Below are positions 32,656-41,733 of a DNA stretch of 46,427 bases, in pieces. The notes under the pieces are model-generated. The model saw only the letters and a program-made list of their open reading frames with translations, made no database searches and had not been told where the DNA came from. This DNA is from Bordetella parapertussis. Lineage in GTDB: Bacteria; Pseudomonadota; Gammaproteobacteria; Burkholderiales; Burkholderiaceae_C. The stretch spans positions 1 to 46,427 of the forward strand of contig CAMDXA010000016.1 of assembly GCA_945878065.1 (NCBI GenBank). Direction: 5' to 3'. How positions within the stretch are numbered: the first letter of the stretch is position 1; each line of letters opens with the position of its first letter. Both the position numbers and the translations under genes were made by a program.

Positions 32656-33644
32656 GCTTGGCTTTCAAAAGCAAAAGCATGCGCCTGCAAGCCATTGAGC
32701 CAAGCGTGCATGACACTTTCCGGGGTCGGACACGGCTTATCAAACACGCTTTGCTGCCAACCGCAGTCCAGCGGTCCGGTGCGCCAGGCCGTATCGAAGT
32801 TATAAATTTGTACATGGGGCAAACCCAAGGCCACTGCAATATGGCTGGGGCCACTGTCCACCCCTATCACCCCCGTGCAAGCAGCCAGCGAGCGCGTCAA
32901 GGACAGCACATCACCGCGCGGCCAGACCACAGCGCGAGGCACTGCCGCAGCGATGGCTGCTGCGGTCTGGGCTTCGGCATCATTGGATTGCGGGATGGCC
33001 AGTTCAAACCCCTGCGCATTCAATTGCAGCGCGAGTTTGATCCAGTGTGCCAACGGCCAGGTCTTGTCGAGGCGCGATGTGCCATGCACCAATGCCACAG
33101 TGTGCGGCGCGACATTCGCTTGCGGGGCAATGAACAAGGTCTGACGTGACGCTGTGCTTTCAGCATATCCCAGCGCCTGCGCACACACATGGCGTGCACG
33201 CTGCACCGCGTGGCTGCGCCAAGAGCATGGCACGGCGATATCGGACACCCAACGCGTGGGCGGCTCGTACGCAGAGCCTTGCGTGCGATTGGCCATGGCA
33301 ATTCGCCGACCTTTGTCTGTCAATCGGGCCAAGCGCGCAATCAATGCAGATTTGGTCAGGCCTTGTAAATCGATCACGGCGTCATAGGGGTGGGCTTGCA
33401 GTTCTTGCACAAATGCACGCCATTGCATACGTGTATGGGCAGACCACCATTCTTTGCGCCATGCACGCAATCGACAGGGGATGACACGCTCTACCGCCGG
33501 ACACAGGCGAAGTAGCGGCGCAAATCCTTCTTCCACCACCCAATCGATGTGTATGCCCGGCAATGCGGTGTGCATGTCAATCGCAGCGGGCAGACTGTGC
33601 ACCACATCCCCCAAGGAAGACAGCTTGACCACCAAAACCCTCAA
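32652..33644 (-). CDS. waaC: Lipopolysaccharide heptosyltransferase I
   Basis: The 330-residue GT9 enzyme has the WaaC features: MRVLVVKLSSLGDVVHSLPA, HIDWVVEEGFAPL, VIDLQGLTKSALIARLA, LVHGTSRLDKTWPLAHWI and GVDSGPSHIAVALGLP. It transfers the first L-glycero-D-manno-heptose to Kdo in the LPS inner core. It overlaps both neighbours by 4 bp (waaA downstream, phosphomannomutase upstream), so translation of the three genes is coupled. Confidence 0.95.
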   Translation of the reverse strand: MRVLVVKLSSLGDVVHSLPAAIDMHTALPGIHIDWVVEEGFAPLLRLCPAVERVIPCRLRAWRKEWWSAHTRMQWRAFVQELQAHPYDAVIDLQGLTKSALIARLARLTDKGRRIAMANRTQGSAYEPPTRWVSDIAVPCSWRSHAVQRARHVCAQALGYAESTASRQTLFIAPQANVAPHTVALVHGTSRLDKTWPLAHWIKLALQLNAQGFELAIPQSNDAEAQTAAAIAAAVPRAVVWPRGDVLSLTRSLAACTGVIGVDSGPSHIAVALGLPHVQIYNFDTAWRTGPLDCGWQQSVFDKPCPTPESVMHAWLNGLQAHAFAFESQA

Positions 33645-35041
33645 TGCGCAGCCTCTTGCACTTTGGCATCAGGCTTGATCCGACGCAGCAAAGCCATCAT
33701 GTCGGCTTCGATACGGCGCAACGCTTCTGTGGTTTGTCCTTCGAAACGCAACACCAGCACCGGGGTGGTGTTAGATGCCCGTACCAGACCAAAACCATCA
33801 TCCCAGTCGATGCGTACGCCGTCTATGTCGCACAACACCGGATGATGGGCCGGACAAGGCAAACCTTGTGAAGAAGTGAGCGCAAGCAGTTCAGCGGTGA
33901 CTCGGTGCGGCTCGCCTTCCTCGCAGGCCACATTCAGCTCAGGCGTGGATTCACTGGTCGGCAAACTGTGCAAGACCTGGTTGGCGTCTTCATGGCGGCT
34001 GAGAATTTCCAGCAAGCGGCACCCCGCGTAAGTTCCATCGTCAAAACCATACCAGCGTTCTTTGAAAAACACATGGCCGCTCATTTCGCCACCCAAGGGT
34101 GAACCGATGGCTTTCATTTGGGCTTTGATGAGCGAGTGTCCGGTTTTGAACATGAGTGGCACGCCACCGGCTTGGCGAATAAATGGTGCGAGTCGTTGCG
34201 AACATTTCACATCAAACACAATGGTGCCACCCGGTTGCCGCGACAGCACATCGCGAGCGAACAGCATCATTTGCCTGTCAGGGTAAATGGTTTGTCCATC
34301 ACGGGTCACGATGCCCAAGCGATCCCCGTCTCCGTCAAACGCCAGGCCCAGTTCTGCTCGGGTGTCATGCAAGGCGCTGATCAAGTCACGCAAGTTTTCG
34401 GGCTTGCTCGGGTCCGGGTGATGGTTGGGGAAATTGCCGTCGACTTCGCTGAACAATTCGATGACCTCGCAACCAATGGCGCGCAAAATATGTGGTGCCG
34501 TTGCGCCTGCCACGCCGTTGCCCGAATCGACCACGATGCGCATGGGGCGGGCAAGCTGTATGTCTTGCACAATGCGTGTTTCATACGCTTGCAATACCGA
34601 CACAGATTGCACACTGCCACCGTCGCGCAATTGCCAAGTTTCGGCTTGCATCATGTGGCGCAGGGCTTGGATGTCTTCTCCATAAATGGCACGACCGGCC
34701 ATGACCATTTTGAAACCGTTGTAATCCTTGGGGTTGTGACTGCCCGTGATTTGAATGCCGCTTTCACACAAGGTGCTCGCTGCAAAATACAACTGCGGCG
34801 TGGTCACCATGCCGACATCAAGCACTTCTATGCCCGCTTGCACCAAACCTTGTATCAACGCTTGCGACAAACCAGGGCCACTGATACGACCGTCACGTCC
34901 CACCGCCACGCGCTGCTGGCCGAGGGCCAAAGCTTGCGTGCCAAAACTGCGGCCCAAAGCCACAGCCATCTCAGGATGCAATGCAACCGGTACCACGCCG
35001 CGTATGTCATACGCTTTGAAAATAGAGGGTTCTGTGATCAT
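33641..35041 (-). CDS. Phosphomannomutase/phosphoglucomutase
   Basis: ATG 35041 (MITEPSIFKAYDIRGVVP) gives 466 residues, in line with AlgC/ManB. It has catalytic phosphoserine Ser101 (TGSHNPKDYNGFK), the metal loop DGDGDRLG, the sugar-recognition GGEMSGH and the C-terminal phosphate-binding RASNTTPVLVLRFE. It interconverts hexose 1- and 6-phosphates for LPS and exopolysaccharide precursors. The open frame continues 73 codons upstream without family sequence, overlapping ogt on the other strand, and is rejected. Confidence 0.93.
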   Translation of the reverse strand: MITEPSIFKAYDIRGVVPVALHPEMAVALGRSFGTQALALGQQRVAVGRDGRISGPGLSQALIQGLVQAGIEVLDVGMVTTPQLYFAASTLCESGIQITGSHNPKDYNGFKMVMAGRAIYGEDIQALRHMMQAETWQLRDGGSVQSVSVLQAYETRIVQDIQLARPMRIVVDSGNGVAGATAPHILRAIGCEVIELFSEVDGNFPNHHPDPSKPENLRDLISALHDTRAELGLAFDGDGDRLGIVTRDGQTIYPDRQMMLFARDVLSRQPGGTIVFDVKCSQRLAPFIRQAGGVPLMFKTGHSLIKAQMKAIGSPLGGEMSGHVFFKERWYGFDDGTYAGCRLLEILSRHEDANQVLHSLPTSESTPELNVACEEGEPHRVTAELLALTSSQGLPCPAHHPVLCDIDGVRIDWDDGFGLVRASNTTPVLVLRFEGQTTEALRRIEADMMALLRRIKPDAKVQEAAH

Positions 35042-35086
35042 TTGGGGGCATTGTAGGGGGCAGACTTTTTCATAAATAATGCTTCC

Positions 35087-35605
35087 ATGAACCCCAAAGA
35101 TAGCTCGCCACCATTTGTCTCCACCCAGTGGCAAATGCCGATACACACACCGCTGGGGAAAATGACTTTGGTGGCCAGCCCGCAAGGACTGTGCGGCGCT
35201 TGGTTTGAACACCAAAAACATTTCCCGCATTTGCAGCACCTGCCCTGGGGCCCAAGCCAACGCTGGTTGTTACATGCCAAAGCGCAGTTGGCTGAATATT
35301 TCTCAGGCAAACGCCAACAATTTGAATTGCCGCTGACACCTGTTGATGGCACGGTGTTTCAACACCAAGTATGGCAAGCGCTGGCCATGATTCCATTTGG
35401 CAGGTTCACGTCTTATGCAGATATTGCACGTTTCATTGGCAAGCCCCAATCCGCCCGCGCTGTGGGCATGGCTGTCGGGCGCAACCCTTTGGGTATTTTT
35501 CTGCCTTGTCACCGTGTGGTGGCCAGTAACGGTGCATTGACTGGCTATGCCGGTGGCTTGGACCGCAAAGTTGCACTGTTGAAAATCGAAGGCACTTTGT
35601 TGTGA
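35087..35605 (+). CDS. ogt: Methylated-DNA--protein-cysteine methyltransferase (Ogt)
   Basis: The 172-residue protein has the active site PCHRVV (Cys141), the helix-turn-helix VWQALAMIPFGRFTSYADIA, the ASN hinge and the family's GYAGGLDRKVALLKIEG end. It repairs O6-alkylguanine and O4-alkylthymine by suicide transfer to the Cys. Length and N-domain suit Ogt, not Ada. It is divergent from the phosphomannomutase gene across 45 bp. Confidence 0.93.
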   Translation: MNPKDSSPPFVSTQWQMPIHTPLGKMTLVASPQGLCGAWFEHQKHFPHLQHLPWGPSQRWLLHAKAQLAEYFSGKRQQFELPLTPVDGTVFQHQVWQALAMIPFGRFTSYADIARFIGKPQSARAVGMAVGRNPLGIFLPCHRVVASNGALTGYAGGLDRKVALLKIEGTLL

Positions 35606-35953
35606 CTTCATGCTTGCGCTGGCAACAATGGCTGCCCGCGTTGCTTTTGTTGCAATAAGTCATTGGCATGGCCGTCCGCGCCGGTATGCTTTTTGCTGCG
35701 CTTTCGCTGGCAAAAACATCCCCGCACAGACGGCCTGTCGAGTTGCTGTTGGTAATTGGGTAATTGGGTTCAGATACCAATTATTGCGAGTGGATTGCCG
35801 ACATGGCGGTCGGGCCGACGCGAACATTGCAGCTTTGCTGCAGTGAGCGGCGACCGAGCCGCCATGGCGTGAGCACATGACGTCATCGCACAAACAGCCA
35901 CACATCAAAGCAAAAGCGACTGAGCCGGCATGGCGTGAGCACATGACGTCATG
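35606..35953. other. Gene-free region with repeats and hairpins
   Basis: The 348 bp hold no convincing gene. I see GGTAATTG doubled in tandem (about 35753-35768), a hairpin TGCAGC-TTT-GCTGCA (35828-35842), and two direct 36-bp repeats described separately. The repeats carry TGACGTCA palindromes. An open 78-codon frame (35610-35846) has no domain or codon pattern. Confidence 0.6.
35851..35952. repeat. Two 36-bp direct repeats with TGACGTCA palindrome
   Basis: Copies at 35851-35886 and 35917-35952 match at 34 of 36 positions, 66 bp apart. Each contains CATGGCGTGAGCACATGA followed by the palindrome TGACGTCA. The second copy ends with a perfect 14-bp palindrome ACATGACGTCATGT (35941-35954) touching the stop of the hydrolase gene. 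It could be a terminator, a regulator site or a recombination scar. Confidence 0.75.
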
Positions 35954-36802
35954 TCAATTCAGCAAACAACGCAATGCCATGCGATTCAAATACGTTCCCC
36001 GCTCCGCCAACGCCGACAACACACTGAAATGGTGCAGACCTGGCAAGGCTTCGCAAACTGGGACATACGCCTTGCCCCATGCCAGCTGAATCAATCTATG
36101 GTGACGAATAAATTCATCACTCTCCAGCCCGCCCACCACACTGCAAAACGTGCCATGTGTCGGACGCGGCATCCAAGCCGGACTGCAGCGCACAACCTGC
36201 GCATCATCAAGCCGCAAGTCCGACTGCAACATCGGCGAACGCATGACAGATTCCAATTCAAACAAGCCCGACACAGACAACCCGGACTTCACCAGATCTG
36301 CCGGTAAATCATCCGCATAGCGCTGCCATTCGCAGGCCAGCAACATGGCTGCCAAGTGTCCACCGGCAGAATGCCCCACCACATGGATACGCTTGGCGTC
36401 GCCTCCCCACACGTGGATGTATCGCCAGACCCAAGCCAGCGCCTTGACCATTTGCATGACGATCTCAGGAATGCTCACCGCCGGACACAGTGCGTAATTG
36501 GGCACCACCACGCAAATACCTTCACGGGTGAATGATGGCGCAATGAACGATTGGTCAGATTTGTCTAAGGCGCGCCAATATCCCCCATGCAAAAACACCA
36601 TGACCGGTGCATTAGCCGCATTGGCAGGGAATATGTCCAGGGTTTCGTTGGGGCCTGCGCCATAGCTGATATCGGTCAACCCGCCCAAGAGCTTGCGCGC
36701 AGTTTTTGATTGCTCGGTCCAGCGTTTTAAATGATCAGCAAAATCCGGGACCAGCGCCCGGTTGTTGTACATGCGGTCATACCATTCTGGCGATTGCCGC
36801 AT
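35954..36802 (-). CDS. Alpha/beta hydrolase (kynurenine formamidase / esterase-like)
   Basis: The 282-residue protein is an alpha/beta hydrolase with the HGGYWRALDKSD oxyanion motif (about 72-83), the nucleophile elbow GHSAGG (Ser about 145) and a catalytic His in GLHHFSV. HGGYW followed by GHSAGGHL is typical of the BAH/kynurenine formamidase group, which hydrolyses N-formylkynurenine or small esters. There is no signal peptide. No tryptophan-pathway genes are nearby, so the substrate remains open. It lies 15 bp after the bactofilin stop on the same strand. Confidence 0.85.
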   Translation of the reverse strand: MRQSPEWYDRMYNNRALVPDFADHLKRWTEQSKTARKLLGGLTDISYGAGPNETLDIFPANAANAPVMVFLHGGYWRALDKSDQSFIAPSFTREGICVVVPNYALCPAVSIPEIVMQMVKALAWVWRYIHVWGGDAKRIHVVGHSAGGHLAAMLLACEWQRYADDLPADLVKSGLSVSGLFELESVMRSPMLQSDLRLDDAQVVRCSPAWMPRPTHGTFCSVVGGLESDEFIRHHRLIQLAWGKAYVPVCEALPGLHHFSVLSALAERGTYLNRMALRCLLN

Positions 36803-36817
36803 GTGTATTCCTGCGTG

Positions 36818-37252
36818 TTATTTGCTGTTTTGGGCTTGTCGAATGGCTGAAGTAGCCTCTGCCCCGGCAGTGGTACCGCCCACCGGGTTTTGAATCACCA
36901 AGCCCAGTAAACGGGCACCGTGCTCAACTGCAATTGAGCCATAAGCGATGTCCCCATGGACCACGGAGTCTTTGTGAAATTCCACGCGTTCAGACGCGTA
37001 AATATTGCCTTCCACCTTGCCAGCCACCATGACTCGGTGCGCAGTCACGTCACCGGAGACTTCACCACTGGCACCAATCGCCACCGTGACTTTGCTTTCC
37101 TTGGCGGTTTCAATGTTGCCCACCACCTTACCGTCGATACGCACGCTATCGACCAGTACCAAGCGCCCGTAAATTTGGGTGGTTCTTCCGATCAAAGTTT
37201 CAAAGCGCTCTTGCGAACTGGCCAGGGGTTTGTCGCGCAATTTCTCAAACAT
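36818..37252 (-). CDS. Bactofilin family protein (paired with M23 peptidase)
   Basis: The 144-residue protein has the bactofilin beta-helix (about 25-120) with VDSVRIDGKVVGNIETAKES, HRVMVAGKVEGNIYASERVE and VEHGARLLGLVIQN. Its gene follows the M23 peptidase gene by 19 bp on the same strand, the conserved arrangement in which bactofilin filaments position an endopeptidase for cell shape. It is paralogous to 2091-2534. The short Met-Phe-Glu-Lys start matches membrane-binding N-termini of the family. Confidence 0.93.
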   Translation of the reverse strand: MFEKLRDKPLASSQERFETLIGRTTQIYGRLVLVDSVRIDGKVVGNIETAKESKVTVAIGASGEVSGDVTAHRVMVAGKVEGNIYASERVEFHKDSVVHGDIAYGSIAVEHGARLLGLVIQNPVGGTTAGAEATSAIRQAQNSK

Positions 37253-37271
37253 ATTTGTCTCCGGTGGAGGC

Positions 37272-38201
37272 TCAGCTTGCGCTGAGCGGAAGCACTTGCA
37301 CGGGGTTGATCACCCTGTCGCGAATAAAGACTTCATAGTGCAAATGTGGGCCAGTAGATCGCCCGGTGCTGCCAACTTCGCCGAGTACGCCTCCGCGCTC
37401 AACCAGTTCACCCACTTGGGCAATGCGTTTACTCAAATGCGCATAGCGGGTAGAAAAACCTTCGGCATGCTGTACTTCAATGACATTGCCGTAGCCAAAA
37501 TCCCAACCGGAACGGGTGACTGTGCCTTTGGCGGTGGCAACCACTGCGGTGCCCGTGCTGGCCGTGAAGTCCAGCCCTTCATGCATGGCCAAACCGCCTG
37601 TGAAAGGATCGTTGCGAATACCAAATCCACTGCTTACCCTGAAGTCACCGCGAATTGGCAAACCGGTGGGCAAGGTGTGCAGCCAGTCGAGTTGCTTTTC
37701 CCAGTTGCCGCGCAATTCAAGCACCGCTTGTTGGGTCTGCACAAAATCTTGCAGGGTATGGTCAAACTCAATGCCCAATGGCTGGCGGAACAAACTGGAG
37801 AAAGGCTTGGGTGCTACCAAGGGGCCGCCTTTGTTGTCGTCACGGCGGTTGATTTTGTCGCGCACCACGTTGGGCGTGGCCATTTCCATGAACCGGTTTT
37901 TCATGGTCTCGAGCTGGCGGATTTCATTGACCGTGTTGTGCATGGATTCACGCAATTGGCTTAAATGGTCCCGGTAAATGGACTCCATGCGCTTTTGTTC
38001 TGCTTCGGTGGTGACGCCACCGATGCTTCGGGCCAAGTCCGGGTTGTATTCGACAGCGATTTTGAAGCCGACGAAATGCAGTAAAAAACCAGAGGTCACC
38101 AAAAACAGTCCGACCATGACCGCCGCGGTCAATACCGTGCGGGTGGTGATGGAAATGGTCCTGACGTTACCGGTCGGCCCTGATAGCCACATTAACTGCA
38201 T
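37272..38201 (-). CDS. M23 family metallopeptidase (bactofilin partner)
   Basis: The 309-residue protein has one N-terminal membrane span (VLTAAVMVGLFLVTSGFLLH), a coiled-coil/linker part and a C-terminal LytM domain (about 190-300): FGIRNDPFTGGLAMHEGLDF with the first zinc ligands His and Asp, then GRSTGPHLHYEVF with HxH. All zinc ligands are present, so it should cut peptidoglycan crosslinks in the periplasm. The arrangement fits LmdC-like partners of bactofilins. Transcription probably starts in the AT-rich gap 38202-38346. Confidence 0.9.
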   Translation of the reverse strand: MQLMWLSGPTGNVRTISITTRTVLTAAVMVGLFLVTSGFLLHFVGFKIAVEYNPDLARSIGGVTTEAEQKRMESIYRDHLSQLRESMHNTVNEIRQLETMKNRFMEMATPNVVRDKINRRDDNKGGPLVAPKPFSSLFRQPLGIEFDHTLQDFVQTQQAVLELRGNWEKQLDWLHTLPTGLPIRGDFRVSSGFGIRNDPFTGGLAMHEGLDFTASTGTAVVATAKGTVTRSGWDFGYGNVIEVQHAEGFSTRYAHLSKRIAQVGELVERGGVLGEVGSTGRSTGPHLHYEVFIRDRVINPVQVLPLSAS

Positions 38202-38346
38202 GAGTCATCCTGAGGAAAAGCCCTTTAAGCGAACAAGGATAGACATTCTATGCAGTTAGCTGAAGGGCGCAAAGCCTTTTCAACGGAAAAAAATCACATT
38301 AAGACTTGCATTTACTTATTAAATTACTTACAAATAATTCATTTGC

Positions 38347-39147
38347 CTAAGAAAGATACTGGCTGAGGAAAAAAATGCTGCCTAAGTTGGCCGCCCAAGC
38401 CCAGAAAAACCGGTTCAGTCCGAAAAACCAGAACACCAGAAAGTGAAACAGCAGGGCCACACCTACGACACCAAATGTCCAAGACGGGAAAACCAACACC
38501 AACGGAAACAAGCCTTCCCACAAAATAAATGCCCAACTGCAGACCAAGGCCACGACCGGACGGCGGAAAACACTGTCACTTTTCAATGGACCGTACAAAC
38601 CGCTATTCAAAAAAACCGGTAAAGCCTGCCCGTTACGCCATTCAGGGCGTTTGAGCTTGACCCAACCGGAGACAAAGTACGAACTCAGCGTTTGAATAGC
38701 GATGTAACCCAAGCCTGCAGACCATCCGGTTTGTGCATCGGTAAACGCTTGAACCACTTGGGCGATCAGCAAACCTGTCGCGGTGATCAAAGTCATGAAG
38801 TCGCTGCCGCCATTGAACGCGCCGCGCCAACGAATCAACAGCAATATATTGCCTATAAAAAGTAGCAACGCAATCGCCAAATGGTTACCGACCACCATCA
38901 ATGCCACCGCCGCCATGGCTCTGACCAACAATTGCAACTGGTACAGCGTCGGCTGGTACAGCCAGTCCAAACTATGTTTGAGCCAGGCAGGTTGAGCCGG
39001 AATGTCCGCACGCTGAACCGACCACGCCCACACACCGTTGGGTTCGGTGCTGGAAGTGATGCGTGCATATTCCAGGCATTGCAACAACACGCTGAAGCCG
39101 CCAAGCAGTTCCAGCCAACGCACCACGAAATCGCCAGAGATCAGCAT
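38347..39147 (-). CDS. HTTM/SdpB-like multispan membrane protein
   Basis: The 266-residue protein has about six to seven membrane spans (LLVRAMAAVALMVVGNHLAI; ALLLFIGNILLLIRW; VVALVCSWAFILWEGLFPLV; VVGVALLFHFLVFWFFGL) and the loop FNGGSDFMTLITATGLLIA. Position and pattern (NGGSDFM, late FWAWA) resemble the HTTM domain of SdpB and vitamin K-dependent carboxylase-like proteins. The function is unknown. Its ATG overlaps the end of the upstream small gene by 7 bp, so the two proteins are likely partners. HTTM is a family resemblance by eye, not confirmed by search. Confidence 0.62.
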   Translation of the reverse strand: MLISGDFVVRWLELLGGFSVLLQCLEYARITSSTEPNGVWAWSVQRADIPAQPAWLKHSLDWLYQPTLYQLQLLVRAMAAVALMVVGNHLAIALLLFIGNILLLIRWRGAFNGGSDFMTLITATGLLIAQVVQAFTDAQTGWSAGLGYIAIQTLSSYFVSGWVKLKRPEWRNGQALPVFLNSGLYGPLKSDSVFRRPVVALVCSWAFILWEGLFPLVLVFPSWTFGVVGVALLFHFLVFWFFGLNRFFWAWAANLGSIFFLSQYLS

Positions 39148-39725
39148 GGCAATAACGGACTGCGCAATACCGTGTCGCTGCTGACCAAGCCTTGTGGGTC
39201 GTGACGCTCCAAGCGTATTTCTAATTGGTACATGCCGGGCGCTATGACACCTTGCGCAGCGCTGTCCATGTGTTCTCGCATGGCTTGCCGGGCATGCCTA
39301 CAGACCAATTGGTAACTCACCAAATGGCTGGCATCCGCACCCTCGCCCAGCTCCTTGATGTCGCTGGACAAATGGTCCACCAGATTTTGCAAAGCCAAAT
39401 CACGGTTGCCCCAAGGGTTGTGAAAGACATGCCAGAATTTTCTGGGCTGGCGTGGATAAATCCACTGCCATTCACCCAACTCGCCATTTGCCGTTGCAAA
39501 GCGGACATACAAATGGGGCACCGGGCCGACCTGGTGATAGAACTGCCAATTAGGGAAAAACGCCCGCAACAAAAAAAACCACGGCCCACGTATCGTCTGC
39601 TGCCGATAAAACATGCTCAAAGCGAGCAGCCCGAAATACAGTACAAACAAACCCACCAATAGTTGCATCACCCGCCTTAGTTGCCAACAGTGCCATTGTG
39701 CAGAAATTGCCGCAGCGTCTGCCAA
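39141..39725 (-). CDS. Membrane-anchored partner of the HTTM-like protein
   Basis: The 194-residue protein has one N-terminal membrane span (MQLLVGLFVLYFGLLALSMF) and then RAFFPNWQFYHQVGPVPHLY, a segment like that of SdpA/DUF5819-type proteins, which also sit next to HTTM proteins. The remaining 120 residues are soluble, probably periplasmic, with no motif I know. ATG at 39725 has no clear ribosome site. The gene is divergent from minC across 76 bp. Calling it SdpA-like is inference. Confidence 0.6.
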   Translation of the reverse strand: MADAAAISAQWHCWQLRRVMQLLVGLFVLYFGLLALSMFYRQQTIRGPWFFLLRAFFPNWQFYHQVGPVPHLYVRFATANGELGEWQWIYPRQPRKFWHVFHNPWGNRDLALQNLVDHLSSDIKELGEGADASHLVSYQLVCRHARQAMREHMDSAAQGVIAPGMYQLEIRLERHDPQGLVSSDTVLRSPLLPC

Positions 39726-39801
39726 ACCGCAAGACCTAGCCTGAGCGTGTAAAGTCTGGGTCTTTCTTGCGTGCTAACTGGCCGCCCCTTACGGATGCCC
39801 T

Positions 39802-40551
39802 ATGAGTTCCCGATCTGCTGCCAAAAATCTGTCTTTTGAAATCAAAAATGTGCATCTACCGCTGATGTCGGTGCTGGTCAAGACCGCTGATCTGACGCAT
39901 CTGGCCAACGATTTGCAGCAGCGCTTTGGTGATACACCCGATTTTTTCGACAACGACCCGGTATTGATCGATTTGCAAGCCCTAGACCCGCAAGCCGGTC
40001 CGTTCGAGATGAGCGGCTTGTTGCAATTGCTCAAACGCCATCGCATGAACCCGGTTGCGCTGCGCGCGGCCCACCCACTGCAAGAAGCCGCCGCCATACT
40101 GGCCGGATTGTTTGTGGTGCAAGAACTTCGCCCCATGGCGGGTGCCTCTGCGCCCGCGCAAGAAACCATTCGTGAAGTGGTGCGAGAAGTGGAAGTGGTC
40201 CGCGAGGTGTCTGCCAGTTCGCCAAGCGCCATGGTGATTGATAAACCTTTGCGCTCAGGCCAACACGTGTATGCCAAAGGGCGCGACTTGGTGGTGCTGG
40301 CGATGGTCAATCCAGGCGCTGAAATCATGGCAGACGGGCATATTCATGTGTATGCCCCCTTGCGCGGCAAAGCCATTGCCGGCGCCAAAGGAGACGCCAC
40401 AGCACGGATTTTTACCACCAGCCTAGAGGCTGAACTGGTGTCCATCGCAGGCGTTTACCGGACCAGCGACACGGCGTTGCCCAAGGAAGTTTTGGGCAAA
40501 CCTGCGCAAGTGTGGCTGTCCGACGAGAAGTTGCATATGCGGGGCTTGTAA
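39802..40551 (+). CDS. minC: Septum site-determining protein MinC
   Basis: The 249-residue protein has a variable N-domain (FEIKNVHLPLMSVLVKTADL) that blocks FtsZ, a charged linker with REVVREVEVVREV, and the C-terminal beta-helix domain (QHVYAKGRDLVVLAMVNPGA, DGHIHVYAPLRGKAIAGAKG). It inhibits FtsZ ring assembly at the poles under MinD. First gene of minCDE. Confidence 0.95.
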   Translation: MSSRSAAKNLSFEIKNVHLPLMSVLVKTADLTHLANDLQQRFGDTPDFFDNDPVLIDLQALDPQAGPFEMSGLLQLLKRHRMNPVALRAAHPLQEAAAILAGLFVVQELRPMAGASAPAQETIREVVREVEVVREVSASSPSAMVIDKPLRSGQHVYAKGRDLVVLAMVNPGAEIMADGHIHVYAPLRGKAIAGAKGDATARIFTTSLEAELVSIAGVYRTSDTALPKEVLGKPAQVWLSDEKLHMRGL

Positions 40552-40608
40552 ACTCGACAGGTTTAGCGGTATGACAGGTGTTGTTTTCTTTTACTGGGAT
40601 CTTTTTCA

Positions 40609-41424
40609 ATGACAAAAATAGTCGTCGTGACCTCTGGCAAAGGCGGGGTTGGCAAAACCACCACCAGCGCCAGTTTTGCATCTGGTTTGGCATTGCGTGG
40701 CCACAAAACCGTGGTGATCGATTTTGATGTGGGCTTGCGCAACTTAGACCTGATCATGGGGTGTGAGCGTCGCGTGGTGTATGACTTTGTCAACGTGATC
40801 AACGGCGAAGCCACTCTCAACCAAGCGCTGATCAAAGACAAGCACTCCGACCATTTGTATGTGTTGGCCGCCTCGCAAACCCGCGACAAAGAAGCATTGA
40901 CGCAGGAGGGTGTCGAGCGCGTGTTGCGCGAACTCGCCGGCATGGATTTCGAATTCATCGTCTGCGATTCACCGGCAGGCATTGAAACCGGCGCCATGAT
41001 GGCCATGCACTTTGCCGACGAAGCCGTCGTGGTCACCAACCCCGAGGTCTCCTCGGTGCGCGACTCTGACCGCATTTTGGGCATGCTCGGCAGCAAAACT
41101 TTGCGTGCGATTCAAGGCCAGGAACCCATCAAAGAACATTTGCTGATCACGCGCTACAACCCAAACCGGGTGCAAGAAGGTCAGATGTTGTCACTCGAAG
41201 ACATTCAAGACATTTTGCGTATTCCCTTGATCGGTGTCATTCCTGAGTCGGAAGATGTGCTGCAAGCCTCCAACCAAGGCGTGCCAGCGGTGTTGCTGGA
41301 AAAAAGCGATGTGGCTGAAGCCTACAAAGATGTCGTCGACCGCTTCCTTGGCAAAGACATTCCATTGCGCTTCACCGAAGCCGTCAAGCCCGGACTGCTG
41401 CAACGCGTGTTTGGCCGGAGATAA
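40609..41424 (+). CDS. minD: Septum site-determining ATPase MinD
   Basis: The 271-residue ParA-family ATPase has the deviant Walker [11 protein letters not shown] (9-18), [10 protein letters not shown], Walker B-like [13 protein letters not shown] and a C-terminal amphipathic membrane-targeting helix ending LLQRVFGRR. It recruits MinC to the membrane in an ATP-dependent oscillation. It is 57 bp after minC and 5 bp before minE. Confidence 0.97.
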   Translation: MTKIVVVTSGKGGVGKTTTSASFASGLALRGHKTVVIDFDVGLRNLDLIMGCERRVVYDFVNVINGEATLNQALIKDKHSDHLYVLAASQTRDKEALTQEGVERVLRELAGMDFEFIVCDSPAGIETGAMMAMHFADEAVVVTNPEVSSVRDSDRILGMLGSKTLRAIQGQEPIKEHLLITRYNPNRVQEGQMLSLEDIQDILRIPLIGVIPESEDVLQASNQGVPAVLLEKSDVAEAYKDVVDRFLGKDIPLRFTEAVKPGLLQRVFGRR

Positions 41425-41429
41425 GCCAG

Positions 41430-41690
41430 ATGTCCTTGTTGTCAATCTTTTTAGGCGAAAAGAAAAAAACCGCCAGCGTCGCCAAAGAACGATTGCAAAT
41501 CATTCTGGCGCACGAACGCTCAGGCAAGTCAGCGCACCAGCCTGACTATTTGCCCGACCTGCAACGCGACTTGATCGCCGTGTTGTCCAAATACGTGAAT
41601 ATCAACCCGAGCGACATCAAGGTCAACTTGGAGCGCCAAGACAACCTCGAAGTGCTCGAAGTCAAGATCGAACTGCCTGACGGACGCTGA
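41430..41690 (+). CDS. minE: Cell division topological specificity factor MinE
   Basis: The 86-residue protein has the MinD-activating helix [14 protein letters not shown] and the topological domain [20 protein letters not shown] and LEVKIELPD. It stimulates MinD ATPase and restricts MinCD to the poles. The N-terminal amphipathic MSLLSIFLG segment fits membrane contact. Confidence 0.96.
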   Translation: MSLLSIFLGEKKKTASVAKERLQIILAHERSGKSAHQPDYLPDLQRDLIAVLSKYVNINPSDIKVNLERQDNLEVLEVKIELPDGR

Positions 41691-41708
41691 CCGGCTCTAA
41701 GCCCGCGC

Positions 41709-41733
41709 CCGCTGTTAACCACAGGCACAGCGG
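41709..41733 (+). terminator. Weak hairpin after minE
   Basis: CCGCTGT (41709-41715) pairs with ACAGCGG (41727-41733) around an 11-nt loop, 18 bp after minE. No T-run follows. It may stabilise or end the min transcript. Confidence 0.35.

Noticed and set aside
34118..35056. 312-codon + frame opposite phosphomannomutase
   Set aside because: Antisense shadow of a gene with all catalytic motifs intact.
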